A stretch of DNA of 64,000 nucleotides from Actinomycetes bacterium (GTDB taxonomy: Bacteria; Actinomycetota; Acidimicrobiia; Acidimicrobiales; Ilumatobacteraceae): assembly GCA_029782355.1 (NCBI GenBank), contig JAKOUY010000023.1:62001-126000 (forward strand), in the 5' to 3' direction. Positions 25,338-34,558 of this stretch are shown piece after piece. The notes beneath the pieces are model-generated. The model made no database searches. It was not told where the DNA came from and was given only the letters and a program-made list of their open reading frames with translations. The position numbers and the translations under genes are program-made. Numbering within the stretch: position 1 is the stretch's first letter; the number at the start of each line of letters is the position of its first letter.

Positions 25338-26788
25338 GCGGGGCGCCGGCACCCCTGGCGAGCCTGGAGGGCTTGGTCCGCCGAGCGGTGCTCGGCGCCG
25401 ATCAGCCGGCCCTGTCCGACGACCACCAGCTGGTGACCCACGGCGAGCTGGAGCGGGCGACGCGCTGCCGCGCTGCGGCGCTGCTGGCCGGCGGGTTGGC
25501 GCCCGGCGACCGGGTGGCGCTTGCCCTGCCCAACGGAGTCGACGCCGCGCTGGCACTGCTGGCGGTGATCCGGGCCGGGCTGGTGTGGGTCGGCCTGTCG
25601 CCATCGCTGCCCGCCGCCGCCCGCCGGCGGATCGTCGAGCACGCCGACGTGGCGCTGGTCGTCGACGACCCGGCGCAACTGGCCGGTGGCGCCGACGACC
25701 GTCCCCTCCCGCCCCACGACCCCCGTGCCCTGGCGGCGATCTCCTACACCAGTGGGTCGACCGGCTCACCGAAGGGGGTCATGCACAGCCAGCACAACCT
25801 GGCCGTGGCGGCGCTGGCCGCAGCCCGCACCGGTCGCGGTGGCACGCGTGGGATGTACCTGCCGATGAGCAGTGTCAACATGCAGATCCTCGGCCCGCTC
25901 GCCGCCGTGGCCGGCCGGCACTGCTGCGTGATCACCGACGACCGTGGCGCCGACGCCGTCGCCGCCTGGGTCCGCCGCCGGGCGGTCGGCTCGCTCCCGC
26001 TGGCCCGCCCGACCGTGGTCGACTGGGTGGCCGATGCGTCGATGCCCGCGGCGACGCTCGATTCGCTTCGTGCCCCGGTGGTGGGCGGCGGTGCGGTGCC
26101 CGACGACCTGCTGGCGGCGTACGAGCGTCGCTTCGGTCACCGCCTCACGGCCGGGTACGGATTGACCGAGGGGCCCACCAGCGTGTGCCGCGAACCGCTC
26201 GATCGGCCGCACCGTCCGGGCAGCAGCGGCGTGGCCCTCGAACACCTCGACGTCGAAGTGCTCGACCCGTCGGGCGTCGTGCTCAGTCCCGGCGAGATCG
26301 GCGAGATCTGCGTCGGAGCGCGCCGCGTCGGCCCACACACCGGCGAGTACCGGACCATGCTGGGGTACTGGCGCGACCCGGCGCGCAGCGAACAGGCCCT
26401 GGCCGGGGGCCGGCTGCACACCGGCGACCTGGGTCGGCTGGATCCGGACGGATTCCTCACGGTCCTCGGCCGGCTCGACGACGTGATCGTGCGCGGCGGC
26501 AGCAACGTCTCGCCGGCCGAGATCGAGGCAGTCGTCCGCACCGTCGACGGCGTGACCGATGTCGCCGTCCTCGGCCGCGCCGACCCACGGTTCGGGCAGG
26601 TCCCCGTCGTCCTGTACACGGGGCGGGCCCAGCCGGGAGATGTTGCCGCCCGGTGCCGTCAGCAGCTGGCCGCCCACCAGCAGCCGGCGGCCTGCGTTGC
26701 GGTGGCGGCCATCCCCCGCCCGGCGCCGGGCAAGCTCGATCGCCGGGCGGCGGCAGCGCTCGTCGAGCGGCTCAGCGCTGCGGACTGA
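25319..26788 (+). CDS. AMP-dependent synthetase/ligase
   Basis: A 489-residue ANL-family enzyme with SYTSGSTGSPKGVMHS (phosphate loop), AGYGLTEG, TGDLGRLDPDG and RGGSNVSPAEIE, ending with the catalytic lysine in PAPGKLDRR. The acid it activates is unknown. The start is doubtful: GTG at 25319 overlaps the transpeptidase gene by 19 bases, while GTG at 25388 would give a shorter N-terminus; no convincing ribosome-binding site decides. It overlaps the convergent small membrane gene by 17 bases. Confidence 0.88.
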   Translation: MVRHPLSGAPAPLASLEGLVRRAVLGADQPALSDDHQLVTHGELERATRCRAAALLAGGLAPGDRVALALPNGVDAALALLAVIRAGLVWVGLSPSLPAAARRRIVEHADVALVVDDPAQLAGGADDRPLPPHDPRALAAISYTSGSTGSPKGVMHSQHNLAVAALAAARTGRGGTRGMYLPMSSVNMQILGPLAAVAGRHCCVITDDRGADAVAAWVRRRAVGSLPLARPTVVDWVADASMPAATLDSLRAPVVGGGAVPDDLLAAYERRFGHRLTAGYGLTEGPTSVCREPLDRPHRPGSSGVALEHLDVEVLDPSGVVLSPGEIGEICVGARRVGPHTGEYRTMLGYWRDPARSEQALAGGRLHTGDLGRLDPDGFLTVLGRLDDVIVRGGSNVSPAEIEAVVRTVDGVTDVAVLGRADPRFGQVPVVLYTGRAQPGDVAARCRQQLAAHQQPAACVAVAAIPRPAPGKLDRRAAAALVERLSAAD

Positions 26789-27047
26789 CCGGCAGCCGCC
26801 GGGCGGCCGGGGCGAAGCGGGCCACGTTGGCCCAGCCGAGCACCGAGGCCACGACGAACACCCCGAACAGCAGTGCCAGCTCGCTGACCCGGCCGCCCAG
26901 GAGCCCGACGATCAGCGCGGCAGCGACGCTGACGAACACGCCGAGACGGATCGAGGACTGCCACATGGAGCACTGCATACCGCACAGACGTCCGAACCCG
27001 GCGGGCAGATCCCAGAAGTCGCGAACTGTCGTCGAACTGTCATCCAC
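26772..27047 (-). CDS. Small hypothetical membrane protein
   Basis: This 91-residue reading frame encodes two hydrophobic segments (about 33-52 and 56-73) and a basic tail. I do not recognise a family. It begins with GTG overlapping the amidase stop by eight bases, which supports coupled translation, and its end overlaps the convergent ligase. The cysteine-rich start (GRLCGMQCSMW) may be non-coding if an internal Met at 26966 or 26978 is used. Confidence 0.5.
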   Translation of the reverse strand: MDDSSTTVRDFWDLPAGFGRLCGMQCSMWQSSIRLGVFVSVAAALIVGLLGGRVSELALLFGVFVVASVLGWANVARFAPAARRLPVSPQR

Positions 27048-28485
27048 CGGCCATCTCGGGGCGACGGTCGGCCCACGGAGCGGCCCGCTCCACCTGGCCG
27101 GCCAGGCGCACCAGGACGTCTTCCCGACCGTACGCGGCCACCAGTTGGACGCCGATCGGCAGGCCGTCCGCCGACCAGTGCAGGGGCAGGCTGATGGCCG
27201 GTTGCCCGCTCATGTTGAACGCCGGGGTGAACGGCACGAAGCCGCCGGCGACCACCAGCGGGGCGAACGGGTGCTCGGCGTCGTTGTCCATCGATCCGAG
27301 TGGGAGCGGCGGACTGGCCAGCGTGGGGGTCAGCAGCAGGTCCCACCCGTCGGCCCACCACTGCTGGACGGCACGGCGGAACGAGGTGGCCGCCGCCAGT
27401 GCCGCGGCATAGTCGACGCCGGTGGCGTGGCGGGCCTGGTCGGCCTGGGCCCGGTTCATCAGCTCGACGTCGTCGGGCCCCAGCTCCCGACCGAGCTGCT
27501 CGGCGATCCGGCGGATGCTCATGGCCATGTTGGTGGCCCACATCGTCCCGAAGCTGGCTGCTGCGGCGCCGTCGTCGAGCACGGCGGGGTACCCGGGCTC
27601 GACGTGGTGGCCGAGCGACTCGAGCAGGCCGGCCGCAGCATGCACGGCGTCGCGGCACGCCGGGTCGAGCTGGCCGCCGCGGGGGACGTGGTCGAGCATT
27701 CCGATGCGCAACCGTCCCGGGTCACGGTCGACCTCGGCACGGTACGGACCGGTAGGCGGCGGGGCGATGACGGTGTCGCCGACGCCCGGACCGTGTACCG
27801 CGTCGAGCAGCGCCGCGGTGTCGCGCACGGTCCGGCTGACGCACAGCTCGACGCCGAGGGCGGTCTCGTCGCGGAACGGGCCGAGGCTGATCCGGCCCTG
27901 TGACGGTTTCAGGCCGACCAACCCGCAGGCCGAGGCGGGGATGCGGATCGAGCCGCCACCGTCGCTGGCGTGGGCGATCGGGACCATCCCGGCGGCCACG
28001 GCCGCCGCCGAGCCACCGCTGGACCCGCCGGGCGTGCGCGTCGGGTCCCACGGGTTGCGCGTCCGACCCCAGGCCAGCGGCTCGGTCGTCGGGACGGTGC
28101 CGAACTCCGGGCTGTTGGTGCGTCCGAGGGTGACCAGCCCGGCAGCCCGGAACCGGCCGACCAGCACGGTGTCCTGCGTCGACACCGGCGCTGCGGTGGC
28201 CAGGGCCTGGTTGCCGTTGCTCAGCGTCTGCCCGGCGTAGTGGGCCCACAGGTCCTTCAGCAGGAACGGCACGCCGCGGAACGGCCCGTCCGGCAGCGGA
28301 CCGGCGGCGACCGCGCGGGCGTGGTCGAACCAGCGCATGGTCACGGCGTTGATCTGCCCGTCGAGGGCCTCGATCCGTTCGATCGCCGCCTCGGTCAGTT
28401 CCAGCGCAGAAACCTGACCGCTGGCCACCAGCGCGGCCTGATCGGTGGCGTCCATCCAACGGGTCTGCTCGGCCAGTGGTGTCAT
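27040..28485 (-). CDS. Amidase signature family protein
   Basis: The 481-residue protein has the Ser-cisSer-Lys triad of the family: lysine in FLLKDLWAHY, and the glycine/serine block TPGGSSGGSAAAVAAG. Members hydrolyse fatty amides, 6-aminohexanoate dimers, peptides or arylamides; the substrate here is not evident. It has no signal peptide. TACAAC six bases before the ATG could be a -10 box. It is divergent from the MFS transporter gene. Confidence 0.9.
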   Translation of the reverse strand: MTPLAEQTRWMDATDQAALVASGQVSALELTEAAIERIEALDGQINAVTMRWFDHARAVAAGPLPDGPFRGVPFLLKDLWAHYAGQTLSNGNQALATAAPVSTQDTVLVGRFRAAGLVTLGRTNSPEFGTVPTTEPLAWGRTRNPWDPTRTPGGSSGGSAAAVAAGMVPIAHASDGGGSIRIPASACGLVGLKPSQGRISLGPFRDETALGVELCVSRTVRDTAALLDAVHGPGVGDTVIAPPPTGPYRAEVDRDPGRLRIGMLDHVPRGGQLDPACRDAVHAAAGLLESLGHHVEPGYPAVLDDGAAAASFGTMWATNMAMSIRRIAEQLGRELGPDDVELMNRAQADQARHATGVDYAAALAAATSFRRAVQQWWADGWDLLLTPTLASPPLPLGSMDNDAEHPFAPLVVAGGFVPFTPAFNMSGQPAISLPLHWSADGLPIGVQLVAAYGREDVLVRLAGQVERAAPWADRRPEMAGG

Positions 28486-28524
28486 GCACCGGTTGTAGCA
28501 CCGGCCGCTAGCGTCGCTGACGCT

Positions 28525-29790
28525 GTGTCCGAGCCTGCCGCGCCGTCCTACCACGAGGTGACCACCCGGCAAGCCTGGGCTCACCCGCCGCTGCGCAACT
28601 TCCTGCTGGCCGAGTTCGTCGTCGAGATGGGCTACTTCCTGCAGGCCGCGGCGCTCGGCAAGTTGGTCTTCGACACGTCGGGGCGAGAGCTCGACATCGC
28701 CTTCATCGGCCTCGCCGAGTTCGTCCCGGCGTTCGCCCTGGTGCTGGTGACCGGCTGGGTCGTCGACCACGTCGACCGCAAGCGGGTGGCGATGGTGGCG
28801 GTCACCATGGAGTTGATCCTGGCCGGGTTCCTGGCGTGGTACGCGTCGACCCGCCCGACGCAGATCTGGCCGTACTTGATCATCGCCGGGCTGTTCGGCG
28901 CGGCCCGCTCCTTCAGCCGGCCGGCGCTGCGCGCCATGCCGCCCATGGTGGCGCCGCCCGGTGGGGTGCCCAAGGCGGTCACGCTGATGTCGGTGGCGTG
29001 GACCAGCGCCAGCATCGTCGGCCCGGCGGTCAGCGGGATGCTCTACGCCCTGCGCCCGGCGGTGGCCTTCGCCACGGCGGCCGCGGTGTTCGGCCTCGGC
29101 GTCGCCTGGCTGGCGCGCGTCGAGTTCCACGCCAGCTTCGCCCGGACCGAACCGGCCCAGCGCCCGTCGCTGCATGCCGCGGTCGAGGGACTGCGGTTCA
29201 TCCGCCGCACGCCGCTGTTGCTGGCGGCGATCTCCCTCGACCTGTTCGCCGTGCTGTTCGGAGGTGCCGTCGCCCTGCTGCCGGCCATCGCCGAGAATCG
29301 CCTGCACGTCGGCGATGTGGCCTACGGCTGGCTGCGTGCCGCCCCGGGCATCGGGGCCGCGGCCATGGGTCTGGTCCTGGCTACCGTCCCGCTGCGACGC
29401 CACGTCGGGCGGCGCCTGCTGGCGGCGGTCGGGATCTTCGGCGCGGCCACCGTGGTGCTCGGCCTGACCCGTTCGTACGCCGTCGCCTTCGTCATGCTGA
29501 TCGTCCTCGCCGCGGCGGACATGATCAGTGTCGTGGTCCGCGGCACCCTGGTCCCGCTCGTCACCCCCAACGACACCCGCGGCCGAGTGCTGGCCGTGGA
29601 GAGCGTGTTCATCGGGGCCTCCAACGAGCTCGGGGCCTTCGAGAGCGGCGTGGCCGCCCAGGCCTTCGGGGTCCCCGCGGCCGTGGTGGGTGGTGGTGTG
29701 GCCACCGTGGGTGTCGTCGCACTGTGGGCGATGGCGTTCCCCACCCTGCGCCGACTGGACCGCTACGAGGACCTCGGCGAGCCGCGCTGA
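28525..29790 (+). CDS. MFS transporter, enterobactin-exporter (EntS)-like
   Basis: A 421-residue integral membrane protein with about twelve hydrophobic segments. Typical MFS loops are GWVVDHVDRKRVAM between helices 2 and 3 and VTPNDTRGRVLAVESVF in the second half, the latter as in EntS-like/MFS_3 exporters. The cargo is unknown. The GTG start lies eleven bases after a TAGCGT box. A GGAGG-type site is not visible. Confidence 0.85.
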   Translation: MSEPAAPSYHEVTTRQAWAHPPLRNFLLAEFVVEMGYFLQAAALGKLVFDTSGRELDIAFIGLAEFVPAFALVLVTGWVVDHVDRKRVAMVAVTMELILAGFLAWYASTRPTQIWPYLIIAGLFGAARSFSRPALRAMPPMVAPPGGVPKAVTLMSVAWTSASIVGPAVSGMLYALRPAVAFATAAAVFGLGVAWLARVEFHASFARTEPAQRPSLHAAVEGLRFIRRTPLLLAAISLDLFAVLFGGAVALLPAIAENRLHVGDVAYGWLRAAPGIGAAAMGLVLATVPLRRHVGRRLLAAVGIFGAATVVLGLTRSYAVAFVMLIVLAAADMISVVVRGTLVPLVTPNDTRGRVLAVESVFIGASNELGAFESGVAAQAFGVPAAVVGGGVATVGVVALWAMAFPTLRRLDRYEDLGEPR

Positions 29791-29900
29791 CCGACGAGCC
29801 GACTCACCCAGCGTCGCCGAGTGCGCCTCGGGGATCCACGGTGCGTGGTCGGCCTCATGGTTAGATGGGAGCCCACCCCATCCAGGAGGCACTCAACCCC

Positions 29901-30317
29901 ATGCGCAACTTCATGAAGGAATTCAAGGAGTTCATCCTCACCGGCAACCTCATCGAGATCGCCGTCGGCCTGATCCTGGCCACGTTCATCGGCGCGGTCA
30001 TCAAGGCATTCGTCGAGGGCGTGGTCCTCAACCTCGTCGCCGCCATCGTCGGCAAGCCGAACTTCGACCAGGTCGCTCGCATCAAGCTCAACGACAAGGT
30101 CACCACGCTGGACGACGGCACCAAGGTGGTGGGCACCTACCTGGAGTTCGGCAAGGTCATCACGGCGTTCATCACCCTGGTCATCGTCGGCCTGGTGCTG
30201 TTCATGATCCTCAAGGCGTACAACAAGATGCGCAAGAAGACCGAGGACGTCGCCGGCCCGACCGAGCTCGACCTGCTGACCGAGATCCGCGACGAGCTGC
30301 GGCGCGGCCGCGCCTGA
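29901..30317 (+). CDS. mscL: Large-conductance mechanosensitive channel
   Basis: The 138-residue protein is MscL, which opens under membrane tension to release solutes in osmotic downshock. MRNFMKEFKEFILTGNLIEI is the amphipathic N-terminal helix, TM1 contains AVGLILATFIGAVIKAFV, a periplasmic loop follows, and TM2 is FITLVIVGLVLFMILKAY, ending in a charged bundle. An AGGAGG site (29884-29889) eleven bases before the ATG decides the start, 12 codons inside the longest frame. Confidence 0.96.
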   Translation: MRNFMKEFKEFILTGNLIEIAVGLILATFIGAVIKAFVEGVVLNLVAAIVGKPNFDQVARIKLNDKVTTLDDGTKVVGTYLEFGKVITAFITLVIVGLVLFMILKAYNKMRKKTEDVAGPTELDLLTEIRDELRRGRA

Positions 30318-30353
30318 CTTGCAACACGCCGCCCGGCTGACTGAACTGATCCG

Positions 30354-31481
30354 ATGGTCGGGCGGCGATGGGTGTTCGTGGTGGCCGTGTCGGTGCTGGT
30401 CTCCTGCGCCGACACGGCTGCCGACGACGGACGCTCCGCCACCCGGGTGAGCCACCCGCTGGCGGCAGGGCGGATGCCGGCGATCTCCGACCCGCCGGCG
30501 GTGTCCGACCCGGTTCCCACCGAGCCACCCCCGGTGACGGAGGTGGCCTCCCAGCCGTCCGGACCGGCCGCCGGCGTCACCCGCGCTGCGTCGGACGTGC
30601 CGGGCAGTGCTCCGGCTGAGCCCGAGGCCGTCGGGCGGCGCTCCCGAGGGAGTCGACTGCTGGGCCTCGGCGACTCGATCATGGCGTCGGTGTCGTCGCG
30701 CTACACCGACGACCTGTGCCGGGCACTGGTCCCGCTGGGCTGGGACGTCGAGGTCGAGGCGGAGTCCGGTCGGTTCGTCGACTTCGGTTCCACGGTCGTG
30801 TCCAAGCTGACCAAGCCACCGCTCCCGCCGGCGCCGTGGGACGTGGTGCTGGTCGGCTTGGGGTCGAACTATCGCGGCAACCCGGTGGCCTACCGGGCAT
30901 CGCTGGAGTCCCTGATCGCCTCCGTCGCACCCGCTCAGGTGGTGCTGGTGTCGGTGACGCCGTTCGAGCCCAACCGCCGTGACGTCGACGACGTGATCGC
31001 CGCCATCGCCGCCGCCCAGCCGGGACGGGTGACCGTCATGGACTGGGCAACGGCGTCGCAGGCCGACGGCCTGCTCGGCGGGGACGGGCTGCACCTCACC
31101 GATCCCGGCCGCCAGGCCTACGCCGCCCTGGCGGCCACCGTGCTCGGCGCAGCACCGCCGCCCGCACCGCCGGACGCGCTCGGCTCGGTCCCACCCACGC
31201 CCACCGTCAAGACGGTGGCCGGGACCTACACGGCGGGCACCGGGCCCGCCGGCCTGGGGCGCTGCCGGGCGTCGGCGTTCGTCGACGACTCGGCCGGTCC
31301 GGTCACCGGCTCGCCCACGGTCCGGCCACGGTCGACATCATCGTCGGTTCCTCGCTCGACCGTGACACAGACCACCCGCCGGGTGACGACCACCACCAAG
31401 CCGCGCAAGCCGCGGCCGCGCCCGACTTCGCCGCCCACCACCGCCGCCCCGAGCACCACCGCACCACCCTCCGGCACCTGA
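30354..31481 (+). CDS. SGNH/GDSL hydrolase lipoprotein
   Basis: The 375-residue protein begins with a lipoprotein signal (FVVAVSVLVSC, Cys 18). After a Pro/Ser linker the SGNH fold starts near residue 100: LGLGDSIMAS (Ser block I), GLGSNY (block III) and DGLHLTDPG (block V, Asp/His). It would be an extracytoplasmic esterase or acyl-transfer enzyme. The last ~60 residues are Thr/Pro/Arg-rich and low-complexity, probably a wall-spanning tail. It converges with the DUF2752 gene over 16 bases. Confidence 0.85.
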   Translation: MVGRRWVFVVAVSVLVSCADTAADDGRSATRVSHPLAAGRMPAISDPPAVSDPVPTEPPPVTEVASQPSGPAAGVTRAASDVPGSAPAEPEAVGRRSRGSRLLGLGDSIMASVSSRYTDDLCRALVPLGWDVEVEAESGRFVDFGSTVVSKLTKPPLPPAPWDVVLVGLGSNYRGNPVAYRASLESLIASVAPAQVVLVSVTPFEPNRRDVDDVIAAIAAAQPGRVTVMDWATASQADGLLGGDGLHLTDPGRQAYAALAATVLGAAPPPAPPDALGSVPPTPTVKTVAGTYTAGTGPAGLGRCRASAFVDDSAGPVTGSPTVRPRSTSSSVPRSTVTQTTRRVTTTTKPRKPRPRPTSPPTTAAPSTTAPPSGT

Positions 31482-31497
31482 GCAGGGCCTGCCCGGT

Positions 31498-31947
31498 TCA
31501 GGGGGCCAGCGCCCGGCCCCACGGCAGGTTGCGGGCCACGGCGAACGCCGCGGCGAGCACCCACGTGGCGCGGTGGTTCAGCACCGCGGCCGCGCTGCGC
31601 AGCACCACCGAGTCGCCCGGCGGGCGGTCGGCCCAGGCCGTGCGGGCCCACGCCACCCAGCAGGCGGCGATGGCGAGGACGACCAGCGGGGTCAGCGGGT
31701 GCATGCCCACGGCGCCGGCCAGATCGCCGTGCAGCAGCAGGCGGGTGCCACGGGTCAGCCCGCACAGTGGGCACCACCAGCCGGTGACGGCGTGGAACAG
31801 GCACGGCACCGTGGGCACGGCCGTGGCCCGCGGACCGGCCACCGCCAGCGCCCCGCCCACGGTGGCCAGGGCCGCGCCGGTGGCGGCCGCGGCCCACCTC
31901 GCCCGGCGGAACCCGCCGACCGTCAGGCTGGGCACGACTGCGGACAC
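31498..31947 (-). CDS. DUF2752 membrane protein
   Basis: A 149-residue membrane protein with three or four hydrophobic segments. The family motif WWCPLCGLTRGTRLL lies near residue 60 and puts two cysteines at the membrane edge. The function of DUF2752 is not established. The GTG start is six bases after a TACGAT box, so the gene is likely leaderless and transcribed alone. Confidence 0.85.
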   Translation of the reverse strand: MSAVVPSLTVGGFRRARWAAAATGAALATVGGALAVAGPRATAVPTVPCLFHAVTGWWCPLCGLTRGTRLLLHGDLAGAVGMHPLTPLVVLAIAACWVAWARTAWADRPPGDSVVLRSAAAVLNHRATWVLAAAFAVARNLPWGRALAP

Positions 31948-31953
31948 GACGCG

Positions 31954-31959
31954 ATCGTA
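31954..31959 (-). promoter_or_regulatory. -10 box of DUF2752 gene (leaderless)
   Basis: TACGAT on the minus strand, six bases before the GTG at 31947. Confidence 0.45.
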
Positions 31960-31999
31960 GGTCCGCCGCGGTTGGAAGCCGCGCTGCCACCCGCCAGCC

Positions 32000-33625
32000 T
32001 TGATCGACGTGCTCCAGGTGCAGGCGTTGTCGGTCGAGGTCGGGGGGCGGCTGATCGTCGACCGGGCCTCGTTCACCGTCATGGCCAAGGACAAGGTCGG
32101 CCTCGTCGGGCGCAACGGGGCCGGCAAGACCTCGCTGTTCAAGGTGCTCGGCGGTGCGGCCGAGCCGGCCGGCGGGGCCGTGGTGCGCCGCGGTGGATTC
32201 GGCTACCTACCCCAGGACCCGCGCATCGACGTGGCCATCGAGCACCGCTCGGCCATCACCCACGTCCTGTCCGGCCGGCACATCGACGCCCAGCTGGAGC
32301 GCATCGAGCGATTGCACCAGGCGATGGACGCCGACCCGTCGGAGCGCAACGTCGCCCGCTTCAGCCGGGCCCAGGAGGAGTTCGCCGCGGGCGGTGGGTA
32401 CGCCGCCGACAGCGAGGCGCGCAGCATCGCCGCCGGGCTGGGCCTCGGCACCTCCCGCCTCGAACTGCCGATCCACGTCCTGAGCGGTGGGGAGCGCCGG
32501 CGCGTCGAGCTGGCCAGGATCCTGTTCGCCGGCAGCGACGTGCTGCTGCTGGACGAGCCGACCAACCACCTGGACGTCGACGCCAAGTCGTGGCTGCTCT
32601 CGTTCATGCGTGCCTATCGCGGGGCGATGCTGGTGATCAGCCACGACCTCGATCTGCTGGACGAGGCGATCACCCGGGTCCTGCACCTCGATCGCCCGGC
32701 GGAGGACGCCGTCGGCACCCTGGTGGAGTACCGCGGCACCTACACCCAGTACCGGACGGCCCGGGCGCTGGACGAGGAGCGTCAGGCCCGCCAGGCGGCG
32801 TTGCAGAGCAAGGAGATCGCCCGCCTGCAGGCCATCGTCGACCGCTTCGGGGCCAAGGCGACCAAGGCGGCGATGGCCCACAGCAAGGAGAAGCAGATCG
32901 CCCGCCTGGAAGCCAAGCGGGTTCACGTCGGCCCCGGTGACCGCCGCCTGCACGTCCGCTTCCCCGACCCACCGCCGGCCGGCACCACCGTGATCACCGC
33001 TGAGCGGCTGTCCAAGGCCTACGGCGGTCCGCCCGTGTTCGAGGACGTCGGCTTCGACCTCGGCCGTGGCGAGCGGATGCTGGTGCTCGGCCTGAACGGC
33101 GCCGGCAAGACCAGCCTGCTGCGCATCCTCGCCGGGCAGACCGGCGCCTCGCTCGGCGACTTCCGTCTCGGCCACCAGGTGACGGTCGGCTACTACGCCC
33201 AGGAGCACGACAACCTGCGCGTCGACGACTCGCTGCTCGACAACATGCGCGCCGAGGTCCCGTCCGGGCGGGTGCTGACCGAGACCGAGCTGCGTGGCCT
33301 GCTGGGCATGATGGGCCTCAGCGGCGACAAGGTCCACCAGCCGGCCGGCACGCTGTCCGGCGGGGAGAAGACCAAGCTGGCCCTGGCGATGCTGATGGTC
33401 GGACGCAACAACCTGCTGCTGCTCGACGAACCGACCAACAACCTCGACCCGCCCAGCCGCCAGTCGGTGGCCGATGCACTGTCGGCGTGGAAGGGGTCGA
33501 TCATCTTCGTCAGCCACGACACCGACTTCGTCGAGCAACTCGAACCGACCAAGGTGCTGCTCATGCCCGACGGGCAGGTCGACTACTTCAGCGACGACTG
33601 GCTCGACCTCGTGTCCCTGGCCTGA
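32000..33625 (+). CDS. ABC-F family ATPase
   Basis: The 541-residue protein has two ABC domains and no membrane segment. Walker A motifs are GRNGAGKTS and GLNGAGKTS; signatures are LSGGERRR and LSGGEKTK; Walker B motifs are LLLDEPTNHLD and LLLDEPTNNLD. A charged linker rich in Lys/Arg/Glu (about 255-310) joins them. ABC-F proteins bind the ribosome and act in translation or antibiotic protection; which role applies here cannot be told. The start is TTG at 32000 or GTG at 32009. Confidence 0.92.
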   Translation: MIDVLQVQALSVEVGGRLIVDRASFTVMAKDKVGLVGRNGAGKTSLFKVLGGAAEPAGGAVVRRGGFGYLPQDPRIDVAIEHRSAITHVLSGRHIDAQLERIERLHQAMDADPSERNVARFSRAQEEFAAGGGYAADSEARSIAAGLGLGTSRLELPIHVLSGGERRRVELARILFAGSDVLLLDEPTNHLDVDAKSWLLSFMRAYRGAMLVISHDLDLLDEAITRVLHLDRPAEDAVGTLVEYRGTYTQYRTARALDEERQARQAALQSKEIARLQAIVDRFGAKATKAAMAHSKEKQIARLEAKRVHVGPGDRRLHVRFPDPPPAGTTVITAERLSKAYGGPPVFEDVGFDLGRGERMLVLGLNGAGKTSLLRILAGQTGASLGDFRLGHQVTVGYYAQEHDNLRVDDSLLDNMRAEVPSGRVLTETELRGLLGMMGLSGDKVHQPAGTLSGGEKTKLALAMLMVGRNNLLLLDEPTNNLDPPSRQSVADALSAWKGSIIFVSHDTDFVEQLEPTKVLLMPDGQVDYFSDDWLDLVSLA

Positions 33626-33637
33626 CGCTGCGGTTGT

Positions 33638-33643
33638 TACGGT
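33638..33643 (+). promoter_or_regulatory. -10 box of LLM gene (leaderless)
   Basis: TACGGT lies six bases before the ATG at 33650. Confidence 0.5.
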
Positions 33644-33649
33644 CGGCCC

Positions 33650-34558
33650 ATGCGACTGGGGACGATGAGCAACGCCGTCAACGACGGCTCGATCGACGAC
33701 GTGCTGGCGGAGGCCCGCCAGGCCAAGGAACTGGGGGCCCACACCTTCTGGGCCCCGCAGATCTTCGGCCACGACACGCTGACCGTCCTGGCCGTGGTGG
33801 CCCGCGAGGTGCCCGGCCTCGAGTACGGCACCGCGGTCGTGCCCACCTACCCCCGCTTCCCGGTGTCGCTGGCCCAGCAAGCCCTGACGGTGTCCCAAGC
33901 CACCGGCGGCCAGCTGGCCCTCGGCATCGGCCTGTCGCACCGGGTCGTCGTCGAGCAGATGTGGGGGATGTCGTACGACACGCCGGTCCGGCACATGCGT
34001 GAGTACCTGTCGGTGCTGATGCCCCTGCTGGAGGGCAAGCCGGCCATGCACGAGGGCACCGAGTTCAATGTGCATGTCGGGCTGTCGGTCAGCGGCATCG
34101 CCCGGCCCTCCGTCGTCGTGGCTGCACTGGGCTCGCAGATGCTGCGCGTCGCCGGGCAGCTGGCCGACGGCACCTCGACGTGGTGCGTCGGTCCACGCAC
34201 GCTCGCCGATCACATCGTGCCGACGATCCGCCAGGCCGCCGCTGATGCCGGGCGGCCCGAGCCGCGCATCGTCTGTGCCCTGCCGGTGTGCGTCACCGAC
34301 GACGTCGATGCCGCCCGGGCGCGCGCCGCCAAGGTCTTCGCCGTGTACACCAACCTGCCGAGCTACCGGGCGATGATGGACAAGGAGGGCGTCGCCGACG
34401 CCTCCGGCCTGGCCATCGTCGGCAGCGAGGACGAGGTCCGCCAGCAGATCGCCGAGCTGGCCGACATCGGGGTCACCGACTTCAACGCCGGCGTGTTCGC
34501 CAGCGACCCGGAGCTGGTCGCCCGGACGGCTGCGGTGCTCGCTGAGTGGGCCGAGTGA
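33650..34558 (+). CDS. LLM-class F420-dependent oxidoreductase
   Basis: This 302-residue TIM-barrel protein belongs to the luciferase-like monooxygenase family that uses coenzyme F420. Typical segments are KELGAHTFWAPQIFGHD at the N-terminus, GLEYGTAVVPTYPRFP and LALGIGLSHRVVVEQMWG. The substrate is unknown. The following amidohydrolase starts within its stop (GTGA), which suggests that the two act together on one compound. Confidence 0.9.
   Translation: MRLGTMSNAVNDGSIDDVLAEARQAKELGAHTFWAPQIFGHDTLTVLAVVAREVPGLEYGTAVVPTYPRFPVSLAQQALTVSQATGGQLALGIGLSHRVVVEQMWGMSYDTPVRHMREYLSVLMPLLEGKPAMHEGTEFNVHVGLSVSGIARPSVVVAALGSQMLRVAGQLADGTSTWCVGPRTLADHIVPTIRQAAADAGRPEPRIVCALPVCVTDDVDAARARAAKVFAVYTNLPSYRAMMDKEGVADASGLAIVGSEDEVRQQIAELADIGVTDFNAGVFASDPELVARTAAVLAEWAE

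Noticed and set aside
27040-27047. ATG at 27043 as the start of a different-frame protein reading into the amidase/ligase gap.
   Set aside because: That frame gives an Arg-rich product without hydrophobic segments; the GTG frame at 27047 yields two plausible membrane helices.
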